14,662 bases of DNA from Thermaerobacter marianensis. Its GTDB lineage: Bacteria > Bacillota > Sulfobacillia > DYIH01. The translations under genes were made by a program, and so were the position numbers. Shown here piece by piece: positions 1 to 7,060 of the stretch. Every line of letters starts with the position of its first letter. Position 1 is the stretch's first letter. The stretch spans positions 1 through 14,662 of the forward strand of contig DYIH01000023.1 in the NCBI GenBank assembly GCA_020723785.1. Reading direction: 5' to 3'. Under the pieces are notes generated by a model. That model ran no database searches, was not told where the DNA came from, and saw only the letters and a program-made list of their open reading frames with translations.

Positions 1-1433
1 ATCCTCCTGGAATCGGCCCATTTCGAGAACCTGGCGGTACGTCGGACGGCTCGGCGCCTGGGGTTGCGTTCCGAGGCGGCGGCCCGCTTCGAGAAGGGCG
101 TCGACCCCAACGGCTGCCTCTTCGCCGCCAACCGGGCCGCGGCGCTGATCGCAGAACTGGCGGGAGGCACGGTGCTGGCCGGGGCCGTGGACGCCTACCC
201 GCGCCCGGCGGCGCCGCGGGAGATCCTGCTGCGGCCCGAGCGGGTCAACGGCCTGCTCGGCACCGAATTGTCCGCCGGAGAAATGGCCGCCATCCTGCGC
301 CGCCTGGGTCTGGACGTCGCCGGCGCCCGGCCGGACGGGTCGGGCGGACCGCAGCCGCTGCGGGTGACGGTTCCCACCCGTCGGCCGGACATCGAAGGCG
401 AGAACGATCTGGCCGAGGAGATCGCCCGCATCCACGGCTACAACAACATCCCCACGACCCTGCCGCGCAGCCCCGTGGCTCCGGCCCCTGCCGGGCCGGA
501 GCGGGGGCTGGTGGAGGCGGTGCGGGAGGTCTGCCTGGCGGCCGGCCTCAACGAGGTGATGACCTTCTCGTTCCACTCGCCCGCGGCCTGGGACCGGCTC
601 GGCCTGCCCACCGACGACCCGCGGCGCCTGGCGGTTCCCGTGGCCAACCCCCTGTCGGAGGAGCAGGGCGTGATGCGCACCTGCCTCCTGCCCCTGTTGC
701 TGGAGGTGGTGGCCGGGAACACCCGCCATCGGATGAACGACGTGGCCGTCTTCGAGGTGGGGCGGGTCTACCGGCCCCGGAGCTTGCCCCTGCGGGAGTT
801 GCCCCAGGAACGCCTGAGCCTGGGCATCGCCCTGCTGGGCAACCTTGCGCCGGCGACCTGGCAGGACGCGCCCCGCGCCGCCGACTTCTTCGCCCTGAAA
901 GGAATCGTGGAAGCCGTCTGCGACCGGCTGGGCGTGGCCGGGGCAAGCTTCGTCAAGGCGGAGGCGCCGGCCTTCCACCCCGGGCGCACGGCCCGGCTGA
1001 CCCTGGGCGACCGCGACGCCGGCGTCCTCGGGGAGGTCCACCCGGCCGTCCAGACGGCGTATGATCTGCCGGACCGGACCTACCTGGCCGAACTCGACCT
1101 GACTGCTATCCTGGAGGCCGCCGGGCCGGTGCGGGCCTACCGGCCCCTGCCACGCTTCCCCGCCGTGGACCGGGACCTGGCCTTCGCCCTCCCCGCGGGC
1201 GTGCCGGCCGGCCGCGTGGAAGAGGTCATCCGACGGAGTGCCGGCCCGTTGCTCGTGGACCTGCGCCTGTTCGACGTCTACCAGGGTCCGCAGGTTCCGG
1301 ACGGGTGGCGGAGCCTGGCCTACGCGCTGGTCTATCAGGCGTCCGATCACACCCGGACGCCGAGGTGGAGTCGATCCACGACGGGGTGCGCCGCGCCCTG
1401 CAGGAAAGGCTGGGAGCGGCTTTGCGTTCGTGA
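1..1433 (+). CDS. pheT: Phenylalanyl-tRNA synthetase beta subunit, 3' part, frameshifted near the C-terminus
   Basis: This is the beta subunit of cytoplasmic Phe-tRNA synthetase, which works with PheS to charge tRNA-Phe. The gene is open at the left edge. About 478 residues are visible, so roughly the first 320-330 of a normal ~800-residue protein are missing. The conserved B3/B4 stretch GLRSEAAARFEKGVDP lies at about 61-108, the B5 region at about 235-450, and the C-terminal anticodon-binding (FDX-ACB) domain starts near 1138 (YRPLPRFPAVDRDLAF). Frame 1 runs to LVYQASDHTRT at about 1327-1359. The family ending DAEVESIHDGVRRALQERL then continues in frame 3 from 1356 to the TGA at 1431-1433. 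Restoring one GGAC unit near 1354-1358 gives TRTDAEVE with normal spacing; restoring one G gives TRDAEVE. Identity is certain. Whether the frameshift is real is not, and sequencing error is likely. Confidence 0.95.
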
Positions 1434-1454
1434 CCCAAAAAAGGCCGCCGCAAG

Positions 1455-1478
1455 CCCCCCCGGCTTCAGACGGGGGGG
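1455..1478 (+). other. C7G/CG7 perfect hairpin between pheT and tatA
   Basis: Seven C plus a G (1455-1462) pair perfectly with a C plus seven G (1471-1478) around an 8-nt loop. The stem is very stable but is followed by AGGTTCAGG rather than a T-tract, so it is not a classical Rho-independent terminator. It lies 21 nt after the pheT stop and just before the tatA Shine-Dalgarno (about 1485-1494). It may therefore stabilise the pheT 3' end or modulate translation of the next gene. The function is inferred from position only. Confidence 0.5.
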
Positions 1479-1506
1479 AGGTTCAGGAGAGGAGCCGCCG
1501 AGCCGC

Positions 1507-1923
1507 ATGTTGGGGAACCTTGGCCCTATGGAGCTGGTGATCATCGTGATCCTGGCGCTGCTCGTTTTCGGCCCCACCAAGCTGCCCGAACTGGGCCGTT
1601 CCCTGGGCCGCGCCATGCGGGAGTTCCGCCGGGCCGGCCGGGAGATCTCGGATGAGTTCGACCGGGCGGTCAAGGAGGATGACGCCGCGGCCAGGCGGGA
1701 ATTGGCCGAACTTATCAGCCGCTACCGGGCATTGCCCGCCGAGCAGCGCGAACGGGTGCTGGCCGAACTCCCCCGGATGGAGGCCGAGGTCGTCGCCCGC
1801 CTCGGCGACGGCCTAGAGCCGGTGGACGAGGTGGCCCGCGACCATGACGCCGACATCGCTTACCTGAACGGGATTCTGTCCCGCGCGATCCAGCGGGCCC
1901 GCGGAACACCCTCTCAGGGCTGA
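1507..1923 (+). CDS. tatA: TatA/TatB-like twin-arginine translocase component with long C-terminal tail
   Basis: This 138-residue protein is predicted to be a pore or partner subunit of the Tat system, which exports folded proteins across the cytoplasmic membrane. The start ATG at 1507 follows AGGAGAGGAG at 1485-1494. Residues 1-22 hold a short periplasmic end and one membrane helix (MELVIIVILALLVFGP), with the family hallmark FGPTKLPELGRSLG at 21-34. An amphipathic basic helix (about 31-57) then leads into an acidic hinge. Residues 60-138 form an unusually long charged, helical tail; typical TatA is 50-90 residues. No tatC is in the window. The gene follows pheT by 73 nt in the same direction and probably shares its transcript, ending at the terminator at 1979-2020. 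The TatA fold is certain. TatA versus TatB is not resolved; the short N-terminus favours TatA. Confidence 0.88.
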   Translation: MLGNLGPMELVIIVILALLVFGPTKLPELGRSLGRAMREFRRAGREISDEFDRAVKEDDAAARRELAELISRYRALPAEQRERVLAELPRMEAEVVARLGDGLEPVDEVARDHDADIAYLNGILSRAIQRARGTPSQG

Positions 1924-1978
1924 CCGTTTTCCCAAACCGGCGATAATTCACATGATCTCAAAACCGGCAAACCGGATG

Positions 1979-2020
1979 GGACCCGGGACCTGGACCCCAT
2001 GGGCTCCGGGTCCTTTGTTT
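1979..2020 (+). terminator. Rho-independent terminator after tatA
   Basis: GGACCCGG (1979-1986) pairs perfectly with CCGGGTCC (2006-2013). A further CCCATGGG self-complement lies in the loop. The stem is followed directly by TTTGTTTCGTTT, a T-rich tract on the plus strand. It lies 56 nt after the tatA stop and marks the end of the pheT-tatA transcription unit. Confidence 0.85.
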
Positions 2021-2123
2021 CGTTTCAGGAAAATAAATGGGTCCTTTATCCCATGAAGCCTTAACAGCTCAGGACGATGAGATGAATGGAGCAGAAATGG
2101 TTACTCAGTCGGAGGTGGGTGCG

Positions 2124-2339
2124 ATGTCTTCGTGGCAATCCTTTTTGCTCGCCTGGGCCGCCGCCCAGAGCGTCCCGGCCGTGGCCGCCGACCCGACCCC
2201 GGAGAACGTGATCTATACAGCCGTCTTCCTCGCCGGCCTAGCAGCTGCCTTTGCCGGGATCAACGCTGTCATCGCCGGCTGTCGAGCCCTGTTCCAGCAG
2301 GCTTCCGGCATCCCCCGCCGGCTGCGGACCGAACCGTAA
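2124..2339 (+). CDS. Small hypothetical membrane protein (71 aa)
   Basis: I do not recognise a family. The ATG at 2124 is preceded at ideal distance by GGAGGTGG (2111-2118), so it is preferred over in-frame ATGs at 2037 (100 aa; weak AGGA) and 2082. The protein has a mildly hydrophobic N-terminus (SSWQSFLLAWAAAQ) ending in AVAAD, which could be a signal-peptide-like stretch. A strong membrane helix follows at about residues 30-51 (IYTAVFLAGLAAAFAGINAV), and then a short basic tail ending RRLRTEP. A single Cys sits at residue 53, just after the helix. The gene lies between the tatA terminator and the HD-GYP control region with no obvious partner. A hairpin ATGGG/CCCAT is present near 2037-2056 in its leader. 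Function unknown. Confidence 0.6.
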   Translation: MSSWQSFLLAWAAAQSVPAVAADPTPENVIYTAVFLAGLAAAFAGINAVIAGCRALFQQASGIPRRLRTEP

Positions 2340-2351
2340 AACATTTTTTAT

Positions 2352-2392
2352 GTGAACATGTTTACCATTTGTAACGATATAATCAAAGGAGG
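2352..2392 (+). promoter_or_regulatory. AT-rich control region of the HD-GYP gene: palindrome, -10 box and an extra Shine-Dalgarno
   Basis: A 14-nt near-perfect palindrome, GTGAACATGTTTAC (2352-2365, one G-T mismatch), sits just upstream of a consensus -10 box TATAAT (2378-2383). No good -35 is present at 17 nt, which fits an activator or repressor site there. The overlapping AACGATAT (2373-2380) weakly resembles a sigma-28 -10 element. A perfect AAAGGAGG (2385-2392) follows, 70 nt ahead of the gene start. It could serve a tiny reading frame from TTG 2397 to TGA 2412-2414. The -10 box and palindrome are seen directly; the regulatory role is inferred. Confidence 0.5.
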
Positions 2393-2461
2393 AACTTTGG
2401 TTTGTCGTGCCTGAAACATTAGTTTTAATGAAGCCGGGGGCCGGCAAGCGGAGGAAACCGG

Positions 2462-3730
2462 ATGACCCTGCTCCAGCGGTTCAGTCTTTACAGTTTCATC
2501 GTCATGGTTGCCCTGGCCGCGATTCTGGGGAGCATAATCTCGTACGGCTTGATGGCCCATCTCCTCGAGGTCTACAAGAACGACACCGCCCGCTTCCTTC
2601 AGAGCGAGGGAGAGGAAAACATCCAGCCGGAGGCGTTGCGCGCTCCGATCACCGACGACCTGCGCTACACAGCCGTCGGGAAGGCGTTGCACGTGGTGCA
2701 GGAGACGATGCCCTTCTACCGGCTGAACATCTATAACAGACAGGGCATAATCATCTGGTCCACCGATCGCGCTCTGATCGGCCGTCGGGAGGATCACGAC
2801 AAGGAAGGCTTCGATCGGGCCGTTGCGGGGGCGACGTCCGTATACCTGAAAAAGAAAACGGCGGAGCAGGGTGCCGACGCCTTCGAGATGTTCGTCCCCC
2901 TGCGTGATTCCAACGGCGCCGTTTACGGCGTCATCGAGATGTACGAGAGCCTGGCTCAAATCGAGGAGATCATACGCGCCGCCCAGGTCAGAGCGTGGGC
3001 GGTCATCGTCCTGACCTTCCTCATCCTGTACGCCATCTTCTACAAAATCGTCGCCGACGCTTCCCGCCTCATCCAGCGGCAGCACCGTGAACTGGAGGAG
3101 GCGCGGCACGCGCGCTACACGGAGATCATCGAGGCGCTGGTCTCGGCCATCGACGCCAAGGATGAGTACACGCGGGGCCATTCGACGCGGGTGGCGGCCG
3201 TCGCGGTGCATATCGGACGGGCCATGGGCCTGTCGGAAGAGGAACTGGAAACGCTCCATTACGGGGCGCTTCTGCACGATGTCGGCAAGATCGGCATCCC
3301 CGACGCCGTGCTCGGGAAACCTGGCCGGCTGACACCTGAAGAGATGGACACGATGCGCAGCCACCCGGCCATCGGCATGAGGATCTTCCAGCGGCTGAAG
3401 TCGATGCCGGAGGAGGTTTTGCAGACCATCGGCGCCCACCACGAGCGCCCCGACGGCCGGGGATACCCATCGGGCGGGTGGGATGGCGTGCACCTGTTCG
3501 CCCGCATCGTCAGCGTGGCCGATGCCTACGACGCCATGCGCTCCGACCGCCCCTACCGCAAGGCGCTCACCAGGGAGGAGGCCCTGGCGGAGATCCGTCG
3601 CTGCACCGGCGCCCAGTTCGACCCCGAGGTGGTGCGGGCGTTGCTGTCCGTGATCGACGAGGTGGAATTCGAGGTTTACGGCGGCCGGGCGCTCGCATCC
3701 CATTCCAGCGGCAACGGCATGCACTGGTAG
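2462..3730 (+). CDS. Membrane-anchored sensor HD-GYP domain phosphodiesterase
   Basis: This 422-residue protein is predicted to hydrolyse cyclic di-GMP. The ATG at 2462 follows GCGGAGGAAACCGG. A first membrane helix (about 10-30) and a second (about 177-195) enclose an extracytoplasmic sensor of about 145 residues. The sensor resembles a Cache/PAS-like fold (FYRLNIYNRQGIIIWS; GAVYGVIEMYESL). A short coiled linker (RLIQRQHRELEEARHARY, 202-219) joins it to the HD-GYP domain (about 220-400). Metal-site residues are visible: H240, the HD pair H272-D273 in LLHDVGKIGIPD, H301, H326-H327, D354, and the GYP signature at 334-336 in HERPDGRGYP. All core motifs are intact, so it should be active. There is no GGDEF, EAL or HAMP domain. 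It may be transcribed alone from the control region just upstream. The sensor ligand is unknown. Confidence 0.92.
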   Translation: MTLLQRFSLYSFIVMVALAAILGSIISYGLMAHLLEVYKNDTARFLQSEGEENIQPEALRAPITDDLRYTAVGKALHVVQETMPFYRLNIYNRQGIIIWSTDRALIGRREDHDKEGFDRAVAGATSVYLKKKTAEQGADAFEMFVPLRDSNGAVYGVIEMYESLAQIEEIIRAAQVRAWAVIVLTFLILYAIFYKIVADASRLIQRQHRELEEARHARYTEIIEALVSAIDAKDEYTRGHSTRVAAVAVHIGRAMGLSEEELETLHYGALLHDVGKIGIPDAVLGKPGRLTPEEMDTMRSHPAIGMRIFQRLKSMPEEVLQTIGAHHERPDGRGYPSGGWDGVHLFARIVSVADAYDAMRSDRPYRKALTREEALAEIRRCTGAQFDPEVVRALLSVIDEVEFEVYGGRALASHSSGNGMHW

Positions 3731-3751
3731 GCATGCCGTGCAACGGCGGAG

Positions 3752-3781
3752 CGGAGTTGGGCGCCCCCACCTTGGCGCGAC
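3752..3781. repeat. Dispersed repeat, copy A
   Basis: The stretch CGGAGTTGGGCG, then CCCCCACC, then TTGGCGCGAC recurs twice in tandem at 12369-12425. Copy A has one C fewer in each of the two C-runs. It fills most of the 55-nt convergent gap between the HD-GYP gene and the YlxY-like gene. The inner GGGCGCCC is self-complementary. No coding role is visible. It may be a dispersed repeat or the terminal motif of a vanished mobile element. Confidence 0.7.
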
Positions 3782-3785
3782 AGGC

Positions 3786-4832
3786 TCACAGGGGGCGGGG
3801 CGAGAGCAGGGTGCCCAGGGTGACGATGCGGTATCCCCGCTTTTCGAGACCCAGGATGATCGGTTCGAGCGCCGCCGCCGTCTGTTCCGTCGGGTGCATC
3901 AGGATGAGCGCCCCGTTGTGGGCGCCGCCCGTCACCCGCTCGACCATCCAGTCCACGCCCGGTTTCTTCCAGTCCACGGTATCGACGCTCCAGAGGATCG
4001 TCTCGTATCCCTTGGCGCGGGCGACCCGCAACAATTGCGGGCTGATCTCGCCCTTGTGGGGGCTGAACCAGCGGGGTTTCCGGCCGGTGGCGGCCAGGAT
4101 GGCCGCCTCGGCCCGGTCTATCTCCGCGGCGACCTGCTCCGCGGTGAGTCCGGCGAACTCGGCGCTGGAATAGCCGTGGCTGGCGATCTCGTGGCCGGCC
4201 TCGGCGATGGTCCTGGCCTCCTCCGGGAAGCGTTCCACCCACTTGCCGACGAGGAAGAAGGTGGCCCGCACCTTGTGGCGTTCCAGCACCTCGAGCATCC
4301 GGGGCAGGTGTTCCTGGCCCCAGGCCACGTTGATGAGAAAGGTCACGGCGCGCTTGGCCGGGTTCCCTTGGTAGATAGGGGCCGGTGGTAGGTCCGCCAG
4401 GGTGACGGCCGGGGGTTCCTCGCGAAAGGCGAGGGGCACGCGCTGGCCGGGCGCCGCCGCGCGCACCCGGGCCAGCGTTGCCTCGACGTCCAGCACCCGC
4501 CCGGCGAGGGGTGGGATCAGGCCGCGGGTGGCTGGGTCGACGCGCGCGTTTACCGGCGCCAGGCGGAGCTCACCGGCCCGTTTCTCCAGCAGCCGGCGCA
4601 CCTCGGTTTCCGGCAGGCCGGAGACGGCCTGCCCGGCCAGGGTGACGCCCTCGCGTGCGATCGGCCGTTCCGCGTCGCGGGCGGTCGGCCCGCTTCCCGG
4701 CTGGCCGCCGTGGCGCGGAACGGGAGCGGACGGCTGGAGCCGGGCGGAGCCCAGCAGGAGCAGGATGGCGACCAGGGCCGCGAGCAGGCCGGGCCGCAAG
4801 CGCCAAACGGTGAACCGCCGCCACCGGCTCAT
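3786..4832 (-). CDS. YlxY-like polysaccharide deacetylase (NodB-fold) family protein, catalytic motifs degenerate
   Basis: This is a 348-residue predicted envelope protein. It has a basic N-terminus, then a membrane helix at about 14-31 that acts as signal or anchor. A region at about 60-125 (EGVTLAGQAVSGLPETEVRRLL) resembles the YoaR/VanW-type putative peptidoglycan-binding domain. The NodB fold covers about 160-345. The canonical metal-binding motif TFDDG is replaced by TFLINVAWG (164-172), the wording typical of B. subtilis YlxY. Motif 2 is SHGYSS (218-223) and keeps only H219. Motif 3 reads WFSPHKGE without the usual Arg. The DTVDW (284-288) and LMHPT (311-315) motifs remain. Loss of both Asp and one His suggests weak or no deacetylase activity, or a different role. 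The ATG at 4832 follows GGGAGCGAGGGG on the minus strand. The gene is divergent from pheA and convergent with the HD-GYP gene. Confidence 0.88.
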   Translation of the reverse strand: MSRWRRFTVWRLRPGLLAALVAILLLLGSARLQPSAPVPRHGGQPGSGPTARDAERPIAREGVTLAGQAVSGLPETEVRRLLEKRAGELRLAPVNARVDPATRGLIPPLAGRVLDVEATLARVRAAAPGQRVPLAFREEPPAVTLADLPPAPIYQGNPAKRAVTFLINVAWGQEHLPRMLEVLERHKVRATFFLVGKWVERFPEEARTIAEAGHEIASHGYSSAEFAGLTAEQVAAEIDRAEAAILAATGRKPRWFSPHKGEISPQLLRVARAKGYETILWSVDTVDWKKPGVDWMVERVTGGAHNGALILMHPTEQTAAALEPIILGLEKRGYRIVTLGTLLSPRPL

Positions 4833-4901
4833 CCCCTCGCTCCCTTCGATCGGGACTGGACCGCCGTCGCCGAAAAGGGTATGCCGAGGGGTGGGCGATT
4901 A

Positions 4902-4910
4902 TGTTAAAAT
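4902..4910 (+). promoter_or_regulatory. Probable extended -10 promoter of pheA
   Basis: TGTTAAAAT (4902-4910) matches the extended -10 form TGnTATAAT in 5 of 6 core positions. It lies 28 nt ahead of the pheA ATG in the 106-nt divergent gap. I see no convincing -35, which extended -10 promoters can do without. No T-box or other attenuator structure fits in the short leader. Confidence 0.5.
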
Positions 4911-4938
4911 GCGCGCAGGTTGCAAGGAGGGTGGCGGC

Positions 4939-5772
4939 ATGGGGGAACAGGTGCACGAGATCGTGGCATTCCAGGGGGAACGGGGCGCCAACAGCGAGGA
5001 CGCCGTCATCAAGCTGTTCGGCGAGGTGGATGTGCTGCCCTGCCGCACCCTGCGCGAGGTGTTCACGGCGGTGCGGGAGGGTCGGGCCGCGGCGGGGCTG
5101 GTTCCCGTGGAAAACTCGCAGGCGGGGAGCATCGCCGAGACATGGGACCTCCTCCTTGAGTTCGGCCTGTCCATCACCGGCGAGGTGGACCTGCCGGTGA
5201 ACCATTGCCTGCAGGCCCTGCCGGGGCAGCGCATCGAGGACATCCGCGTCGTCTACTCGCATCCTCAGGCCCTGGCCCAGTGCCAGGAGAGCCTGCGCCG
5301 CCTGGGGGCCGAACTGGTCGCCGTCTACGACACGGCGGGCAGCGCCAAGATGATCCGCGACAGGGGCCTGCGCGGCGCCGCCGCCGTGGCCAGCCGCCAC
5401 GCCGCCCGGCTGTACGGGCTGGAGATACTGGCCGAGGGTATCCAGGACAACCCCGACAACATAACCCGCTTCTACGCCATCGCTCGGGATCCGGCCCCCC
5501 GCGGCGAGCGCAACCGCACCGCGCTGGTCATGGCCACCCAGCACCGTCCGGGCGCCCTCTACTGGTGCCTGGGCGCCCTGGCCTACCGGCAGGTGAACCT
5601 GGTCAAGCTGGAGTCGCGGCCCAGCCGCCACCGGCCCTTCGACTATATCTTCTACCTGGTCTGCGACGGCCATGTCTCAGACCCGCCGCTGGCCGAAGCG
5701 CTGGACGAACTGAAAACGAAGACCACCTTCCTGCGCGTCCTGGGTTCCTACCCTTGTGACAACGGGCGCTGA
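4939..5772 (+). CDS. pheA: Prephenate dehydratase with C-terminal ACT domain
   Basis: It converts prephenate to phenylpyruvate in phenylalanine biosynthesis. The ATG at 4939 follows AAGGAGGG (4924-4931); the open frame extends further upstream but has no comparable start. The 277-residue length is normal for the monofunctional enzyme. The catalytic PDT domain covers about 7-182 with the substrate motif VPVENSQAGSI (55-65) and the hallmark TRF at 176-178 (DNITRFYAIA). The ACT regulatory domain covers about 194-271 with RPGALYWCLGALA and the Phe-binding ESRP at 225-228. Feedback inhibition by phenylalanine is therefore expected. There is no chorismate mutase domain. The gene is separated by 100 nt from the downstream acetyltransferase, which has its own promoter. 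Confidence 0.96.
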   Translation: MGEQVHEIVAFQGERGANSEDAVIKLFGEVDVLPCRTLREVFTAVREGRAAAGLVPVENSQAGSIAETWDLLLEFGLSITGEVDLPVNHCLQALPGQRIEDIRVVYSHPQALAQCQESLRRLGAELVAVYDTAGSAKMIRDRGLRGAAAVASRHAARLYGLEILAEGIQDNPDNITRFYAIARDPAPRGERNRTALVMATQHRPGALYWCLGALAYRQVNLVKLESRPSRHRPFDYIFYLVCDGHVSDPPLAEALDELKTKTTFLRVLGSYPCDNGR

Positions 5773-5796
5773 GCCACGCCGGGCGCCGGGAGAGAA

Positions 5797-5825
5797 TTGC
5801 ATAAATATGTAGCACTAAGTATAAT
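5797..5825 (+). promoter_or_regulatory. Sigma-A type promoter of the ArgA-like gene
   Basis: TTGCAT (5797-5802) is separated by exactly 17 nt from a perfect TATAAT (5820-5825), in a locally AT-rich stretch of an otherwise GC-rich window. Transcription would start near 5832, giving a leader of about 40 nt before the ATG at 5873. The -35 box matches the consensus at only 3 of 6 positions. Confidence 0.7.
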
Positions 5826-5872
5826 CATGTCATTCCACCCGGATGCCGGATGGTTCAGGAAGGTGACGCCCG

Positions 5873-6334
5873 ATGACGGTATACCGCAAGGCCAGGATGC
5901 GCGACGTCCCCGAGCTGCAGCGGCTGATCAACAGCTATGCCGAGAAGGGGCTGATGTTGCCCCGCCCCCTGGTCATGCTTTACGAGGGGTTGCGGGACTT
6001 CGTGGTGGCGGAGGACGGGGGGGAGATCGTGGCCGTCGGCGCCCTGCACATCGTGTGGGACGACCTGGCCGAGATCCGGGCCCTGGCCGTCGCTCCGGGG
6101 AAGGAGGGGCGCGGCTACGGCCGGGGCCTGGTCGGCGTGCTGCTGGACGAGGCCCGCGACATGGGCATCGGCCAGGTCTTCGCCCTGACCTACCAGCCGG
6201 GTTTCTTCGAGAAGTGCGGCTTCTCCGTGGTGTCCAAGGACACCCTTCCTCACAAGGTCTGGGGTGAATGCATCAACTGCCCGAAATTCCCCAAATGCGA
6301 CGAGGTGGCCGTGATGTACACCCTGGATCGGTAA
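5873..6334 (+). CDS. argA: GNAT N-acetyltransferase, short ArgA-type (probable N-acetylglutamate synthase)
   Basis: This 153-residue single-domain GNAT enzyme probably acetylates glutamate from acetyl-CoA, the first step of arginine synthesis. The ATG at 5873 follows AGGAAGG (5857-5863). The family pattern is clear: KARMRDVPELQRLIN at the N-terminus, GLMLPRPL (26-33), and AEIRALAVAP at about 66-75. It is followed by the acetyl-CoA loop GKEGRGYGRGLV. ALTYQPGFFEKCGF precedes a Cys-containing tail ECINCPKFPKCDE (about 132-144). This arrangement matches the stand-alone ArgA-like proteins of Clostridia and actinobacteria, which lack the kinase-like domain of E. coli ArgA. The assignment of glutamate as substrate rests on family knowledge. 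No other arg gene lies in the window. It is transcribed from the promoter at 5797-5825. Confidence 0.8.
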   Translation: MTVYRKARMRDVPELQRLINSYAEKGLMLPRPLVMLYEGLRDFVVAEDGGEIVAVGALHIVWDDLAEIRALAVAPGKEGRGYGRGLVGVLLDEARDMGIGQVFALTYQPGFFEKCGFSVVSKDTLPHKVWGECINCPKFPKCDEVAVMYTLDR

Positions 6335-6409
6335 ACGACTTCTGGGGCCTCGACACCGGCTGTTCCCCCTTCCGCAGGCGACCCTCTCCGACTCCGGGGA
6401 CCCGCCCCG

Positions 6410-6444
6410 AGGTAGGCATGGCAACATTGCGCCATACCCAACCT
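6410..6444. other. Imperfect inverted repeat between the convergent argA-like and mntR genes
   Basis: AGGT, GG and ATGGC (6410-6422) pair with GCCAT, CC and ACCT (6431-6444) around a short loop, with small internal mismatches. A second small stem CGGGG/CCCCG lies just upstream (6395-6409). Neither is followed by a T-tract on either strand. They may act as factor-independent 3' ends of the two convergent transcripts, but this is weak. The rest of the 139-nt gap shows nothing else. Confidence 0.35.
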
Positions 6445-6473
6445 GCATAATCATAGATACAAACCGGCCCGCC

Positions 6474-6935
6474 TTACCCCCATGGCTGGCTCACGGGGCT
6501 TGCGGCGGCTTGGTCTTGGTCAACCGAAGATCGACGATACGCCGCAACCCATTCCGGGTTCTGCCTGGCGAAGGCGACGAAGCGCCGGACGCAGGCCAGG
6601 GTGTCGGGGCTCAGGTGGTGTTCGATGCCCTCCACGTCCCGGTAGACGGTGGCCGGGTCGGCGCAGCCCAGCAACCTCAGGAACTCTTCCAGCACCGCAT
6701 GCCGCTCCGAGAGGAAGCGGCCGACGGCCGTCCCCCGCGGCGTCAGGGTCAGCCCCCGGTAGCGCTCGTAATGAACCAGCCCCCGGTCCCCGAGCTTCTG
6801 GACCATGCGGGTGACGGTAGGGGGCTTCAGGCGGAGCTGGGCGGCCAGGTCGGCCACCCGCGCGTAACCCTTGCGCTCCACCGTTTCGTAAATCTTCTCC
6901 AGGAAATCCTCCATGGAGACGGAACAGCCGTCCAA
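6474..6935 (-). CDS. mntR: Manganese-responsive transcriptional repressor, DtxR/MntR family
   Basis: It represses manganese uptake genes when bound to Mn2+. The best start is TTG at 6935, which follows GGGGAGG with 8-nt spacing on the minus strand. The reading frame continues upstream to 7055, but the other candidate (ATG at 6959) has no Shine-Dalgarno. The result is 153 residues against 142 in B. subtilis. The winged-helix DNA-binding domain covers about 8-70 (MEDFLEKIYE; VADLAAQLRLKPPTVTRMVQ) and the dimerisation domain about 75-140. All metal ligands of B. subtilis MntR have equivalents: D10, E13, H79, E102, E105 and H106 (SMEDFLE; ERHAVLEEF; DVEGIEHH). An Asp at position 10 is the mark of Mn selectivity over iron-sensing DtxR. 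It is divergent from mntH and probably controls it through the inverted repeat at 7061-7095. Confidence 0.93.
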   Translation of the reverse strand: MDGCSVSMEDFLEKIYETVERKGYARVADLAAQLRLKPPTVTRMVQKLGDRGLVHYERYRGLTLTPRGTAVGRFLSERHAVLEEFLRLLGCADPATVYRDVEGIEHHLSPDTLACVRRFVAFARQNPEWVAAYRRSSVDQDQAAASPVSQPWG

Positions 6936-7060
6936 CGTCTTTTCCTCCCCATGCAGCATATGCCCACGGGGGGAAGCCAGCCCCGGCCTCCAAGCATCCC
7001 GCCATGCCTTATGGCCCGCCGGGGATCCCGAGCGCCCTCTGGCCGCTGCCGTCATACGCT

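Noticed and set aside
64..1923. A single 619-residue PheT-TatA fusion protein
   Set aside because: The apparent fusion arises only because the pheT frameshift removes the true stop. PheT's own ending is clear in frame 3 with TGA at 1431, and tatA has its own ribosome site and ATG.
2354..2363. LexA (SOS) box in GAACATGTTT
   Set aside because: The half-sites are separated by 2 nt rather than the 4 nt of the Firmicutes LexA consensus.
2340..2461. c-di-GMP riboswitch ahead of the HD-GYP gene
   Set aside because: The leader from the predicted start is only about 70 nt, and I could not draw the conserved GEMM helices or tetraloop contacts.
2348..3724. 458-residue open frame on the minus strand opposite the HD-GYP gene
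   Set aside because: It mirrors the HD-GYP codons in a GC-rich gene and shows no family motifs, while the plus strand carries all HD-GYP signatures.
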